30,453 bases of DNA from an uncultured Acetatifactor sp. (GCA_910586835.1 CAJUJU010000048.1:1-30453), one strand, 5' to 3'; positions 1 to 9,233 are shown, numbered from the stretch's first letter. Program-made: numbers and translations. The notes: generated by a model not told the origin, from the sequence alone.

Positions 1-54
1 TCTTATTGGGCAGGATTTCCACCTGCTAAATGTCACACCCTTAGCTGGGCGCAC
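1..54 (-). mobile_element. Group II intron, 5' end only (continues beyond left edge)
   Basis: Read on the minus strand from position 54, the sequence starts GTGCGCCCAGCTAAGGGTGT and continues with a GCAGG...CCTGC hairpin. This is the characteristic 5' terminus and first domain I segment of bacterial ORF-type group II introns, which classically begin GUGCGCCC. The 5' exon side ends ...AAACTTCC at position 55. Domains I-VI and any reverse transcriptase/maturase would lie left of the window, so neither completeness nor mobility can be judged. The insertion lies about 145 bases downstream of the S8 protease stop codon, that is, intergenic. The call rests on recognising the conserved 5' sequence; only 54 bases are available. 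Confidence 0.7.
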
Positions 55-198
55 GGAAGTTTGAGTCAGTAAACTTATTTTACTCTGAGGTATCTTTTTA
101 TCAACCACCCTTCTTGGAATTCCCTATATTTGAATTATACAGGAAGCTCCTTCGAAGTTTTTAAAGCCATAAAAGAACTGCTGATCAACCTGAAATTT
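55..198. other. Intergenic 5' exon flank between S8 protease and intron
   Basis: No gene is seen here. A small stem-loop (AGTAAA, 5-nt loop, TTTACT at 68-84) lies about 14 bases upstream of the intron junction on the minus strand. It lacks the GC-rich stem and T-run of a convincing terminator. An 8-base palindrome GGAATTCC lies at 116-123. The terminator of the S8 protease transcript was not identified. Confidence 0.4.
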
Positions 199-2010
199 TC
201 AAATTGGCAGGCTCTCGCTGACACACAACGCCCCAAATCCCACCCGATCGTTCGGCACTTCCCCCTCCCCCCGCAGCGGTCTTGCTCCCTTCCGCAGATA
301 GGCCTTCACCTTCTCCCCGTACAGAAACGGATCGTTCCCACGAACAATCCCCCATTCCATCAACAGCGCGGCGCTCCCCGTAACAATGGGCGTCGCAAAG
401 GAAGTGCCTGTCACAGGCTGATAACCGCCGTAAATGTCAGGAGCCAGCACTCCTACCCCCGGAGCCGCCAGATCAGGCTTTGTAATACCGGCTGCTACAA
501 TACCCACCGTCCTCTCCGCATCTGAATAACCCCTTCCCGAAAAATCCGCATAAGCCTGATAAGCGCTGTCGTAAGCGCCTACCGTGATAACCTTTGCAGC
601 GGTGGAGGGAATCGTCAGCGTCACATCCGGCGTCGGACGGTAAAAACGGGTAGACGTGCTGCGGACTGCCGCACTGGGAAGATAAAAGTAGTAGCGTCCT
701 GTCACCAGCTCCAACGCCTCCAGATAAATTGTCCAGACTCCGCTGTTGATGTAGCTGCGGCCAAACGGGATCATATCAAGGTAGATCTCCTGCACCGCCG
801 CATAGGGCGTTGGCTCCCCGATATAGACCAGAATTTCCGTCTGCTCCATCCGCAATGTATACTTGCCCCCTTCTATCCTGACCGGCAGCTCCGACTCCTG
901 TCCCCCCGGAGCCCGCAGGCGTATACGATACACGTCTGCATAATTTTTCCACAGCTGTATGTTTAACGTGCGCTCATATTCTGCCACCGCAAGCTCCACG
1001 GATGCGGTGCGGGAGCCGTTCTCACCGATCCGTCCTGTCAGATGTCCTGCGCTGGCGCCTTCGTTTCCGCTGCCCACACAGATGACTGTTCTTCCGATTT
1101 CCGCCGCGTTATCCAGAAAACGCTCCAGCAGAGAGCTTCCGTCGTGTGCTCCGTAACTGTTCCCAAAGCTCAAATTGATTGCCAACGGCATTCGCAGCTC
1201 CAGGGCCTTCCTCACTGCCCAGGTCACTCCCCGCATGATCTCCGTGGTGCGCGGAAAGCCGTCCTCCCCCGGCAGCCCCAGCTTTACCGCCAGCAAGGAG
1301 GCTGCCGGAGCCACCCCACGATACTGACTGCCGGGTACTCCCGCCCCTCTTCCTCCGTATGCCGGAAGACAGCCCGCGGCGATTCCCGCCACCGCCGTAC
1401 CATGGCCGCTCACATCCACACTGGGCAGCAGCAGATACCTTTCCTGCCCGCTCTCCGCGGACAGCGCGCGGTCGATCTGCTCTGCCGTAAATTCCACCCC
1501 CTGTATAAAATCGGCCGGAGGCCGGCGCATGGCATTCCCCTCCTCCGGCCGAAGAGTCTGATCCCACAGATACAGGATCCGGGTGTGTCCCGCGCCGTCC
1601 TGAAATTCCGGCCGGGCATAATCGATTCCGCTGTCCAGTATCCCCACCAGCACTCCTTCCCCGGACAGAAACGGATCCTGTAACGTTACCTGTGTCAAAC
1701 AGGAATCCGCTGCAGGATCCATCTCCTGATAATAATACCGCTTGGGCTTTTCCACATATTCTATTTCTTCCAGCTCACTCACAGCCTCCACCAGCTGCTC
1801 CGGCACCGTGAGAATCGCATAGCTGCTGATCAGATATTCCACCGACACGCCCAATGCCTCCAGACCGTCCAGGCTGCCATGATATTTCACGATCAGCTCC
1901 CAGCTCCTGCTCTCACTGTCAAAACCCACATTCAGGTTGTCCGTCTGCGAACGGACTGCCTCCGGCGTCTCCAACGCCAGATTCAAAAGGTTTTCCAGTT
2001 TTTGATTCAT
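199..2010 (-). CDS. S8 family subtilisin-like serine protease (Csp-like, jelly-roll insertion)
   Basis: This is a 603-aa endopeptidase with a complete subtilase triad: Asp126 (in ILDSG), His203 (in SGHGT) and Ser537 (in GTSFATP), plus the oxyanion Asn316 (GSGNEG). Residues 1-100 look like a subtilisin propeptide. About 140 residues inserted between the oxyanion segment and the Ser motif (roughly 330-465) are beta-rich. That matches the jelly-roll insertion of clostridial Csp-type S8 proteases. No signal peptide or membrane segment is visible, so the protein is cytoplasmic, released by lysis, or carried by another machine. Start ATG 2010 has GAGGA seven bases upstream. It lies 102 bases behind an XRE regulator at the 3' end of the eCIS operon. 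It may be an eCIS cargo, a maturation protease, or an unrelated neighbour; Csp-like S8 proteases are common in Lachnospiraceae, so location alone is weak evidence. Confidence 0.9.
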   Translation of the reverse strand: MNQKLENLLNLALETPEAVRSQTDNLNVGFDSESRSWELIVKYHGSLDGLEALGVSVEYLISSYAILTVPEQLVEAVSELEEIEYVEKPKRYYYQEMDPAADSCLTQVTLQDPFLSGEGVLVGILDSGIDYARPEFQDGAGHTRILYLWDQTLRPEEGNAMRRPPADFIQGVEFTAEQIDRALSAESGQERYLLLPSVDVSGHGTAVAGIAAGCLPAYGGRGAGVPGSQYRGVAPAASLLAVKLGLPGEDGFPRTTEIMRGVTWAVRKALELRMPLAINLSFGNSYGAHDGSSLLERFLDNAAEIGRTVICVGSGNEGASAGHLTGRIGENGSRTASVELAVAEYERTLNIQLWKNYADVYRIRLRAPGGQESELPVRIEGGKYTLRMEQTEILVYIGEPTPYAAVQEIYLDMIPFGRSYINSGVWTIYLEALELVTGRYYFYLPSAAVRSTSTRFYRPTPDVTLTIPSTAAKVITVGAYDSAYQAYADFSGRGYSDAERTVGIVAAGITKPDLAAPGVGVLAPDIYGGYQPVTGTSFATPIVTGSAALLMEWGIVRGNDPFLYGEKVKAYLRKGARPLRGEGEVPNDRVGFGALCVSESLPI

Positions 2011-2112
2011 CTATTGATCCTCTGCCCGAAGCGCAGCTGCGGCCCCGGATCCCGCCACTCTCTCACCTCACTATATGCGCCGAAGGCACAGAATGTGAAC
2101 CTCTCCCGCCTC

Positions 2113-2334
2113 CTACTTCCTCTTTTTCTCCGTATCCAGCCCAAGAAGGTAATCTGCTGAAACGTGGTAAAGTTCACACAGCAGGATTGCCTTTTCTATG
2201 GGCAATGCGTTTCTTCCTGTCTCATAGCGCGAATAAACTCTCTGGTCAATTTTCAGATAAGCAGCCACCTCTTTCTGCCTCAGGTCGTGGTCTTCCCGAA
2301 GCTCTCTCATCATGGTCACATAGTTCTTCTTCAT
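2113..2334 (-). CDS. XRE-family helix-turn-helix regulator (73 aa)
   Basis: This small protein is almost entirely one Cro/C1-type HTH domain (residues about 8-66), with the usual pattern LRQKEVAAYLKI...VYSRYETGRN followed by a helix containing ADYLLGL. It has no sensor domain. Start ATG 2334 is preceded by AGGAAGGGG, and it begins only 17 bases after the ATPase stop codon, so it is probably the last or next-to-last cistron of the eCIS operon. By analogy with phage-derived clusters it could repress or tune the operon; its target is not known. Candidate operator-like repeats lie ahead of the operon at 18555-18640, but no link has been shown. The 102-base gap to the protease gene downstream contains only a short GC hairpin and no T-run. 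Confidence 0.85.
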   Translation of the reverse strand: MKKNYVTMMRELREDHDLRQKEVAAYLKIDQRVYSRYETGRNALPIEKAILLCELYHVSADYLLGLDTEKKRK

Positions 2335-2351
2335 AACCTTAATTCCCCTTC

Positions 2352-4301
2352 CTAAAAACCTCTTACCACCGTCTCATCTTTCCCTGCCTCCAATTCCAGG
2401 GCCTCCCGGATATGGTCTCCGGTGACGGCGCCGTTCCCGCCGCAGACTGCCAGGAGCCCCGCCACCCGGGCCGCCGCGCAGATTCTTGCCGGGCTCAGCT
2501 CCGCCGCGTCTGCCAGCGCTCCATAGTCCACGCTCCGGTCCACCGGCAGTTCTCTCTCCAACGCCTTTCTCCACAGCCGTTCCCTGACCTTCCTGTCCGG
2601 GCTTCGGAATTTTATGACAAAGCGGATCCGCCTCACAAAGGCATCGTCAAAGTGATCCCTGAGATTTGTGGCAAGTATCAGGATGCCGTCGTACTCCTCC
2701 ATGCGCTGGAGCAGATAGGCGGCCGAGACATTGGCGTACCTGTCGTGAGAGTCCCTGACCGCGGTTCTCTTTGCAAACAGGGCGTCTGCCTCATCAAAAA
2801 AGAGCAGGTAATGATTGCGTCGGGCCATACGGAAAATCTCATCCACATGTTTCTCCGTCTCCCCGATATATTTGTCAAACACCTGAGCCAGATCCACCTT
2901 AAACAAAGGCAGCTGCAGCTGTCCTGCGAGCACGGAGGCCGCCATGGTCTTTCCCGTGCCGGAGCTTCCGTGAAACATCAGCTGCAGCCCCTTTTCTCCC
3001 CGCCACACCTTAGCCAGCCGGATCACCGTGTCAAGCTGCCTGCGGCATTCCTCCGGCAGAATCAGATCCTCCGCCTGATACCTTTCCTGGATCAGTCTTC
3101 CCAATGCGGAAGGTTCCTGTCCTGCCCGCATGGAGGTTTCCCACACCTGCGGGTCTGCTGCGGAAAGCCCCTCCGCTTTGGCCAGCAGCAGAATTCTGTT
3201 CAGGCGTTTTTTCAGCTCTCCCATATTCAGTGCACAGTTGTCAAGGCATGTTTCCTGCCAGGGTCTGCGCTGCTCCTGCCCAAGCCGGGCGTCCAGTGCC
3301 AGCCGCTTCTCCGCTCCGGTCAGCTCCTCCTGCAGAGCCAGCGTCACATCCGCATACCCCGCAAACCGCCCCGCCTGTTCCCCGGTGCGGACCAGCAGGC
3401 ACAGGCGGCTGTTCCCAAGCCGGGAAAACAGCTCCCGGATCTTTGCATCCTCCTCGGACAGGGCGGCGGAAAGCCCTTCCCCAAGTTCCAGCACCACAAT
3501 CACGCCGAAAAGTCTGACCATCAGACGAAGAGACTGCACGGCCTGAAGAAAAGCGCTCTCCTGGATGCCCGGCAGCCCTTCCGTTTTCACAAATACCACA
3601 CTTTCACAAAGCTCCAGGCAGGCGCGCCGCAGAAGCGTACGGCAGCCGCAGCCCTCTCTCCCACGGAGCAGCAGCCGAAGCGGCCCTTCCTCCTCCAGAT
3701 ATGCGCACAGCCTTTTGTACTCCCGTTCATGCAAAGGCAGAAGCTCTTCCGGCTCCTCCTCTTCCTCCCCCGGAAAAAGCTGGTACCAGGACTGCTCCGG
3801 CAGCTCCCCGGTAAGCAGGAAAAAGAATGCGGCAGGATACAGGCGCAGGGGGCGCAGAAGCAGGCTCTCCTGCTCCCCGCCCGCCCTCTCCGGCAGCAGC
3901 TCCAGGATATCCCGCAATGCCCCCTTCCCTCCGCAAAATCGAGCCACAAAGGCAAAGTCCGCGGGAAATACCGGGGAGAGCAGCTGCAGCACATAGGACA
4001 GTCCTGGGCTCCTGCTGCCGTATTTTTTTCTGTAATTCAGCCCCAGCCCCTCCTCCAGTTCCAGGCAGAAGGCAAACATCACAGTCCAGTACTCCAGTCT
4101 GTTCAGCTGAAAGCACTCCCGCAGGTACAGAGCAGGAAGAAAAATATCCGTCTTCTGCTCCCGCTCCTCCAGCCGCCCGCACCGCCGCGCAAAGGCAGCA
4201 AAAGCTTCCTCCCCCTGCTGAAGCAGCAGAAAAAGCTCCAGATACTCCTGCATATGTTCCTCCGGCGACAGGAAACCACCCTGTGCAAACTCCTCTTCCA
4301 C
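2352..4301 (-). CDS. eCIS AAA+ ATPase (Afp15/Pvc15-like) with degenerate N-terminal P-loop
   Basis: This 649-aa protein has a C-terminal AAA+ module: Walker A GSSGTGKT (445-452), Walker B LLFFDEAD (499-506), sensor-1 ATN (about 544-546) and an Arg-finger pair near 558-559. AAA+ ATPases of this type are a hallmark of eCIS clusters (Afp15/Pvc15), where they are thought to help assembly or cargo loading. The N-terminal half (about 1-400) contains GREGCGCRT at 214-222, a Walker-A-like loop whose Lys is Arg. This suggests a second, ATPase-inactive AAA domain, as in classical two-domain eCIS ATPases. The start is GTG at 4301, with GGAGG eight bases upstream inside the 16-base gap after the preceding gene. 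It follows the last baseplate gene directly, as expected for the eCIS order. Confidence 0.88.
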   Translation of the reverse strand: MEEEFAQGGFLSPEEHMQEYLELFLLLQQGEEAFAAFARRCGRLEEREQKTDIFLPALYLRECFQLNRLEYWTVMFAFCLELEEGLGLNYRKKYGSRSPGLSYVLQLLSPVFPADFAFVARFCGGKGALRDILELLPERAGGEQESLLLRPLRLYPAAFFFLLTGELPEQSWYQLFPGEEEEEPEELLPLHEREYKRLCAYLEEEGPLRLLLRGREGCGCRTLLRRACLELCESVVFVKTEGLPGIQESAFLQAVQSLRLMVRLFGVIVVLELGEGLSAALSEEDAKIRELFSRLGNSRLCLLVRTGEQAGRFAGYADVTLALQEELTGAEKRLALDARLGQEQRRPWQETCLDNCALNMGELKKRLNRILLLAKAEGLSAADPQVWETSMRAGQEPSALGRLIQERYQAEDLILPEECRRQLDTVIRLAKVWRGEKGLQLMFHGSSGTGKTMAASVLAGQLQLPLFKVDLAQVFDKYIGETEKHVDEIFRMARRNHYLLFFDEADALFAKRTAVRDSHDRYANVSAAYLLQRMEEYDGILILATNLRDHFDDAFVRRIRFVIKFRSPDRKVRERLWRKALERELPVDRSVDYGALADAAELSPARICAAARVAGLLAVCGGNGAVTGDHIREALELEAGKDETVVRGF

Positions 4302-4317
4302 CCAGTTTCCTCCTTCC

Positions 4318-5334
4318 TCACTGCAGCCTTATCCGTTCAATGGGACAGCCCTCCTTCAGCAGCGCGGTCTCATAGTCTGACAGCCACGCGGTTTTATCCA
4401 GAAAGCATTGCTGATCCAGTCTGTCCGTCCTGCCCAAAACCACGAAATCCATCTCAATTCCCAGGGGTACATTTTTCTTCAGCCAGTTCCTGCATTTCTC
4501 CCATCCCTTCCCCGGTTCTCCCAACACCAGCACCACTGCCCTGTGAATTTCCGGCTCCTCCGCCATCACCGCCTTTTGCCCTGTCAGAAGCTCCGTCAGT
4601 CTGATGTAGTACTCACAGGTTCCCTTTCTCCCTGTCAGCGAAATTCCCTCCCGCAAAAGCCCTCTCAAAAGCTCCTCCCCAAGGGTTTCCTTTTTGGCCA
4701 GCTCTCCCCAGCCCATCCAGCGGGCCAGCTTCTGCATCTGCCAAAACCGGATCAGATCAAAATCCATCTTTTCTGCCAGACGATCCACCTCCGACTCCAG
4801 AGACAGGTAGATATCCTGCTGTACCGCAAGGAAACGTTCCAGTACGGGATCGTCCCGGAAGATGGCAGGCAGATAGCGGGTGAAGCTCTCCTTGGGAAAA
4901 GCAAGGTCGTAGCCCGCAAACAGGATGCTCCTCTCCCTGTCCGGCTGCACCTCCACCGCAAGCCTTGCATAACGTCCGCCGCCCCTGCCGTACAGCAGCA
5001 TGGTACGATAGTTGGAGCCGTAGCATGTTCTCCCTTTGCCGTGCTCCCTCTGGAACAGAAGCCAGCGCCTTACCTGCCCGGCTTGCAGCAGCTCCTCCTC
5101 CGTCTCATCCGCTTCGTCGAAAAGCCAGACAAAAACCTCCATGGCCGCTCCGTCAGTGATCTCCAGTCTGAGGCTGTCCCACTCGGCGCCCTCTCTGCCG
5201 CTGTCATAGACTCTGCTGACAAAAACGCCTGTGACAAACTCCTGCGTCAGCCGAAGTCCCCCGTCTCCCCTGCTGAAGCCCTCCTGCCAGCCACAGCCCA
5301 GAAGCCCCCTGCCGGATAAACAATGTGTAGCCAT
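4318..5334 (-). CDS. eCIS baseplate/tail protein I-like (TIGR02242-type)
   Basis: This 338-aa protein matches the phage tail protein I / TIGR02242 pattern in its second half: YLPAIF at 154-159, a run of amphipathic helices, LARWMGW at 203-209, and YIRLTELLTG at 243-252. In contractile tails this family bridges the baseplate wedge and the fibres or periphery. The first 140 residues are beta-rich and not recognised. The start is ATG 5334 with AAGGAGG seven bases upstream; the gap from the preceding gene is 12 bases. It is the last structural baseplate gene before the ATPase. No long fibre or collagen-like repeats are present, so it is unlikely to be the receptor-binding fibre itself. Confidence 0.8.
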   Translation of the reverse strand: MATHCLSGRGLLGCGWQEGFSRGDGGLRLTQEFVTGVFVSRVYDSGREGAEWDSLRLEITDGAAMEVFVWLFDEADETEEELLQAGQVRRWLLFQREHGKGRTCYGSNYRTMLLYGRGGGRYARLAVEVQPDRERSILFAGYDLAFPKESFTRYLPAIFRDDPVLERFLAVQQDIYLSLESEVDRLAEKMDFDLIRFWQMQKLARWMGWGELAKKETLGEELLRGLLREGISLTGRKGTCEYYIRLTELLTGQKAVMAEEPEIHRAVVLVLGEPGKGWEKCRNWLKKNVPLGIEMDFVVLGRTDRLDQQCFLDKTAWLSDYETALLKEGCPIERIRLQ

Positions 5335-5346
5335 ACAAAGGCCTCC

Positions 5347-7164
5347 TTATTCCTTCCTGATCTCAATCCTCATCCGTGTACCCGCTATCCGGTACTGTTC
5401 CAGATACCTTTCCGCCTGACGTCTGTAACATTCCTCGCAATAGCTGCTCAGTTTATTTTGAGGCGTCAGCGTCACCTCCAGCACACCGTCCCTCCACCCT
5501 GCATGTGCTTTGGCCAGAAGAAGCCCCGGCGTCCTCATGGCAAGGATTTCCATGTCCGCTCCTGTGATCATCCTGCCGGAATCGGAGAGCTGTTTTCCAA
5601 CTTCCCGAAATTGTTCCGAGGGGCTTTTACAATCCCTGCCGCCTCCGGCCGGCAGGCGGTTCAGACAGACAATGCCCGGAAAAAGTTCCGGCCGCTCCCA
5701 GCCCGTGATTCTGCCCACGGCCACATTGCCCTTTTCCCCTTCCCAGAGGACAAGCGAGACAAAGTGCAGCCCGTCTACGGACGGCGGCGGAATCTCTCCG
5801 TGCCTTCCGTCTCCCAGGACGATGACATTTTCCCCGTCCTTCCAATGCCAGGCGTTTCCGTATCTGTCCTCCTCCGGCTCCGCTCTGCGGCAGCGGCGGT
5901 ACAGCCCTTTTCCGCCCTGTCCCAGCATGATCTCCGTACCGCTTCGCAGAACCCTGTTATTCCAGGGCATTGTAATCTGCTGGGAGGAAATACCTGTGAC
6001 CTCCCTGACAAGCTCTTCCGGGGCAATCCGGGCATCACTGCATACCACCCGCACCTGCCCCTCCCCCGCATAAGTCAGGTATCTCTCCGGGCATTCCGCC
6101 GTCACCGGAGGATCCAGCCGGATATGGGGGCTGTCCGTAATGTCCTCCCAGGCTTTCTCCCAACTGCCCTTTCCCCCCGCAGCCCCTTTCTTATTCCCTC
6201 CGCCTTCCCCCGGGTGCCAAAATTCTTCCCCGTCCTCCGTTCCCGGGCCGTCAGTCCTTTTTCGCAGGATCCACAGTCTGCCCGTTCTGGCCAGATAAGA
6301 TTGCAGGGCCACGCGGTGCACGTCCTTTGTAAAAAGGAACTCCTCCCTGCAGCAGAGCGTATCCCTCTGTACCGCAGCCGCCGCGTTCAGATAAAGCTTG
6401 TACAGAACGGGCCGGACATCAAAATCCCCCTCTCTGACCAGACACCGGATCTCATACCCGTTTTCCCCCTCCCCGCTCATGGGGGTATCCATCCGCAGAC
6501 AAATCAGACCGCTGCAGAGCAGGCCCCGGGTATCGTCCCGCACCACCTGCGCTTCCCGCCAGCCTTCCTTTGTCCGGTATTCCCAGCCCAACCGCACCAG
6601 CCGGAAATCCTTGTCATCCCGCCGTTTTGGGTACTCCTTCATCAGGACGAAAAAAGAGAAGATTTTTCCCGGCGCAGGCGGTTCCTCCAGCGCAAAGGAA
6701 AAAAGCTGCTCCCCCTGTCCCAGCGCAAAGCTGCTTTTGCGGGACAGCTTCATTTTCCTGATCAGATTTCTTCCCCTCTCCAGGTAAAATCCCACCAGAT
6801 CGTTTTTTGCCAGCCACACCTCTTCCTCCGTCTCAAACACCAGCCCGTCGGCCAGAAGCTTCGTCCCCGCAGGCACCGCCCGCTCCTCCCCCACCTGTTC
6901 AAAAAAGACCCACGTCCGGGCGCACTCCCCTTCCTCCGGCCTGATTCCCAGAAGCTTCAGATATTTTCTGTAATGGCTCTCCTGCACCTGATCCAGGTAA
7001 AAGCTCTGCATGTCCGTGAGCATGGCCCACATCTCCGCCAGCATAATGCCGGGATCCGACACCTCCGTGTGCGTCCACCAGGGCGCCTGCCGGCGAATTC
7101 TCTTCATGGCCTGTCCGTACAGCTCCTCAAAGCTGCTGTCGTCCAAAGATATCTGCCCTGGCAT
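5347..7164 (-). CDS. eCIS baseplate J/gp6-like wedge protein 2 (Afp12-like position)
   Basis: This 605-aa baseplate wedge protein has an N-terminus (SFEEL..., DPGIMLAEMWA at 37-47, LLGIRP at 71-76) with the signature of the TIGR02243 'putative baseplate assembly protein' family. That family includes eCIS Afp11/12-like and T4 gp6-like wedges. I chose ATG 7164 because GGGAGGA lies 6-12 bases upstream. An in-frame start at 7203 would add 13 residues inside the neighbouring gene and has no better site. With this start it overlaps the 3' end of the upstream wedge gene by 38 bases, which suggests coupled translation. It should pair with the 698-aa wedge in the baseplate ring. Confidence 0.85.
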   Translation of the reverse strand: MPGQISLDDSSFEELYGQAMKRIRRQAPWWTHTEVSDPGIMLAEMWAMLTDMQSFYLDQVQESHYRKYLKLLGIRPEEGECARTWVFFEQVGEERAVPAGTKLLADGLVFETEEEVWLAKNDLVGFYLERGRNLIRKMKLSRKSSFALGQGEQLFSFALEEPPAPGKIFSFFVLMKEYPKRRDDKDFRLVRLGWEYRTKEGWREAQVVRDDTRGLLCSGLICLRMDTPMSGEGENGYEIRCLVREGDFDVRPVLYKLYLNAAAAVQRDTLCCREEFLFTKDVHRVALQSYLARTGRLWILRKRTDGPGTEDGEEFWHPGEGGGNKKGAAGGKGSWEKAWEDITDSPHIRLDPPVTAECPERYLTYAGEGQVRVVCSDARIAPEELVREVTGISSQQITMPWNNRVLRSGTEIMLGQGGKGLYRRCRRAEPEEDRYGNAWHWKDGENVIVLGDGRHGEIPPPSVDGLHFVSLVLWEGEKGNVAVGRITGWERPELFPGIVCLNRLPAGGGRDCKSPSEQFREVGKQLSDSGRMITGADMEILAMRTPGLLLAKAHAGWRDGVLEVTLTPQNKLSSYCEECYRRQAERYLEQYRIAGTRMRIEIRKE

Positions 7165-9223
7165 ACTCACTCCTCCCTTCCTGAAACGTAACTTCCACCC
7201 CACAGTCCTTCAGCCAGAGGGGGCCTTTCTTCACCACCGTCTCCTCCAGCCACTGCCGAACCCGGGGCAGCGCAAGCCCCAGCTCCCTCTGCTGCTCCTG
7301 CGGCGTGCGGAACAGCTTTCGGTTCCCATCCTCCTCCTGAAAGGAAAGCTCTATGTGAAGACATTTTTCTTCCTTCCGGAAAACACAGGAATGAACCCGC
7401 AGAAGGGGAAATCTTTCCTGCAGCATAAGTTCCAGATCCAAAGGCGTCAGCAGCCGCCCGAAGTGGGCAAATCCATGCTCCGCCGCCGTCTTTTCCGGAA
7501 TCTCCGCCGTTCCTTTGGCCGCCCGGCAGATTTCCCACGGGCACACTGCCTCCAAAAGGCCCATGTGCAGGGGCTCCAGGGTAAATTTGGTTCCCGGTTC
7601 TATCCGAAACTCCCCCTCCTCCCCGTTTTCCCGCCCTTTGTCTTCCGGCTCCTGCCGGATCTGCACATAATTGGGCAAAAGACACGGCAGGATCTCCTCC
7701 TTCTTTTCCGTCAGCTCTACCCAGAACGCCTTCCGGCCAAACAATTTATCCCATCCCTTCAACTGTTCCTCGCGAAAAGAACCATACCCCTCCCCCGCGA
7801 ACCAGCGGTTGTGGGGCGTTATCTCTCTGTCAAAGCCAAGGTACATTTTCTCCTCCCCCGCCACGGCAGGATCCGGAATCTCCCGAAGGCAATATGTTTC
7901 CCGGTGTTCCCCGGCGGCAAGCCGGATCCCTTCCAGCACGGGAATCCGCTTGCGGTAAAAGGCGGCATAGGCATTGCTGACCCTGACCAGGCGCAGACGA
8001 AGATACAGGTGCTCCTCCCCCTCCACGGCGCAGGACCGCATATCCGGCGGACACTGCCATACATAATCCCGCTCTCCGCCTTCCCCGCCGCAGCCTGTAT
8101 TCCAGCACTCGCTGCCCGGCAGTGTGCGCCACAGATTCCCGTTGAAATATTCCCACCTGGTCTCCTCCGGCCGCCATTCCTCCACGGTCCCGGTTGTCTT
8201 CAGCCAGGGATATTTCCTGTACAGCTTTTCATACTCCCGGGACACAGGCTCCGGAAGCCTTTCCTCCTCCAGAAAGCTCTCGCGGAACAAAAGCCCAAGC
8301 TCGCTGCCCCGGGGGATTCCGTCACAGGAAACGTAGAGACAGGCGGACTCCTCCGGGGCGTCTCCGAAGGGAAGCACCCGCTCGGGGCCGCAGCTTTCAA
8401 ATCCGGCCAGGCACACCTCCGGCTCCCATTCCCGGGCACCTTCCGCCAGGAAAACCTCCCCGCACAAAAGCTCCAGCCATTCCCCCACCGGCTTCCCGGC
8501 ATCCGGAAACCCAAGACTCACCTGGTACGGCCTGCCGCTCAGATTCCCCGCAAACTCCGGAGTTCGCCCTTCCAAAAAACAGCCGGAATCCGACTGTCTC
8601 CATGTGACGGGAAAACACCTTTCCCCGTCGCTCACCGTCCAGTCTCCGCAGAGCGCTTCCACAGGCACGGCCTCCCTGCCGAATTCCACCCGAAAACAGA
8701 ACTCTCTCCGCCCGTCCCAGAGCCCGGAAAAATGCCAGCAAAAAACCGGGTATTCCAGCAGCGCTCCCACCGGCTGAAACAGGGCAATGCCCCCCTGTTT
8801 TTCCTGCTCCCCCGGCACAAGCCAGGCCCACAGTCCCCGCCGGTACACCGCATAACGCAGGCCTGCCGCGGTAAGCTGCAGAGAACAGGCAGTCCGGAAC
8901 CGAAACGTCTCCCCCTGTTCTCCCCGGGCCCAGGCCAAAACGCCCTCCTCCAGCCAGCACCCGTCCTCCTCCCCGGACGCCGTCACCAGGAGAGCTCCCC
9001 GGCAGTCCGCCTCCGGCTCCTGCTCCATAACCGGCGCTGCCTGAAGAAATTCCAGCTCCTGTTTCTCCCAGATTCTTTCCAGCCGCTCTTTATTTTTCCC
9101 CGCCATCTCCAGGAAAAGATCCGTGAGCACGCTCCCTGCCTCTTCGCTCCCCGGCATATACTGCCAGCCGGTCTCAAAGGCCAGCGCCAGCTTTTTTACC
9201 CTTGTCTCCCACTTTTCTTCCAC
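7127..9223 (-). CDS. eCIS baseplate J/gp6-like wedge protein 1 (Afp11-like position)
   Basis: This 698-aa protein begins with the helical segment typical of baseplate J-like wedges (GSVLTDLFLEMAGKNKERLE near 30-49). It ends with a region containing an LTPLDLELMLQERFP-type segment and a short beta domain, as in gp6-like C-termini. Much of the middle is beta-rich insertion that I do not recognise. The start is GTG 9223 with AGGAGG upstream, overlapping the gp25 stop region (10-base gap). The order gp25 > J-like > J-like > tail-I is the conserved wedge order of eCIS and contractile phages. The family call rests on gene order and N-terminal pattern more than on strong motifs. Confidence 0.78.
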   Translation of the reverse strand: MEEKWETRVKKLALAFETGWQYMPGSEEAGSVLTDLFLEMAGKNKERLERIWEKQELEFLQAAPVMEQEPEADCRGALLVTASGEEDGCWLEEGVLAWARGEQGETFRFRTACSLQLTAAGLRYAVYRRGLWAWLVPGEQEKQGGIALFQPVGALLEYPVFCWHFSGLWDGRREFCFRVEFGREAVPVEALCGDWTVSDGERCFPVTWRQSDSGCFLEGRTPEFAGNLSGRPYQVSLGFPDAGKPVGEWLELLCGEVFLAEGAREWEPEVCLAGFESCGPERVLPFGDAPEESACLYVSCDGIPRGSELGLLFRESFLEEERLPEPVSREYEKLYRKYPWLKTTGTVEEWRPEETRWEYFNGNLWRTLPGSECWNTGCGGEGGERDYVWQCPPDMRSCAVEGEEHLYLRLRLVRVSNAYAAFYRKRIPVLEGIRLAAGEHRETYCLREIPDPAVAGEEKMYLGFDREITPHNRWFAGEGYGSFREEQLKGWDKLFGRKAFWVELTEKKEEILPCLLPNYVQIRQEPEDKGRENGEEGEFRIEPGTKFTLEPLHMGLLEAVCPWEICRAAKGTAEIPEKTAAEHGFAHFGRLLTPLDLELMLQERFPLLRVHSCVFRKEEKCLHIELSFQEEDGNRKLFRTPQEQQRELGLALPRVRQWLEETVVKKGPLWLKDCGVEVTFQEGRSEYARADIFGRQQL

Positions 9224-9233
9224 AGGCTTCCTC

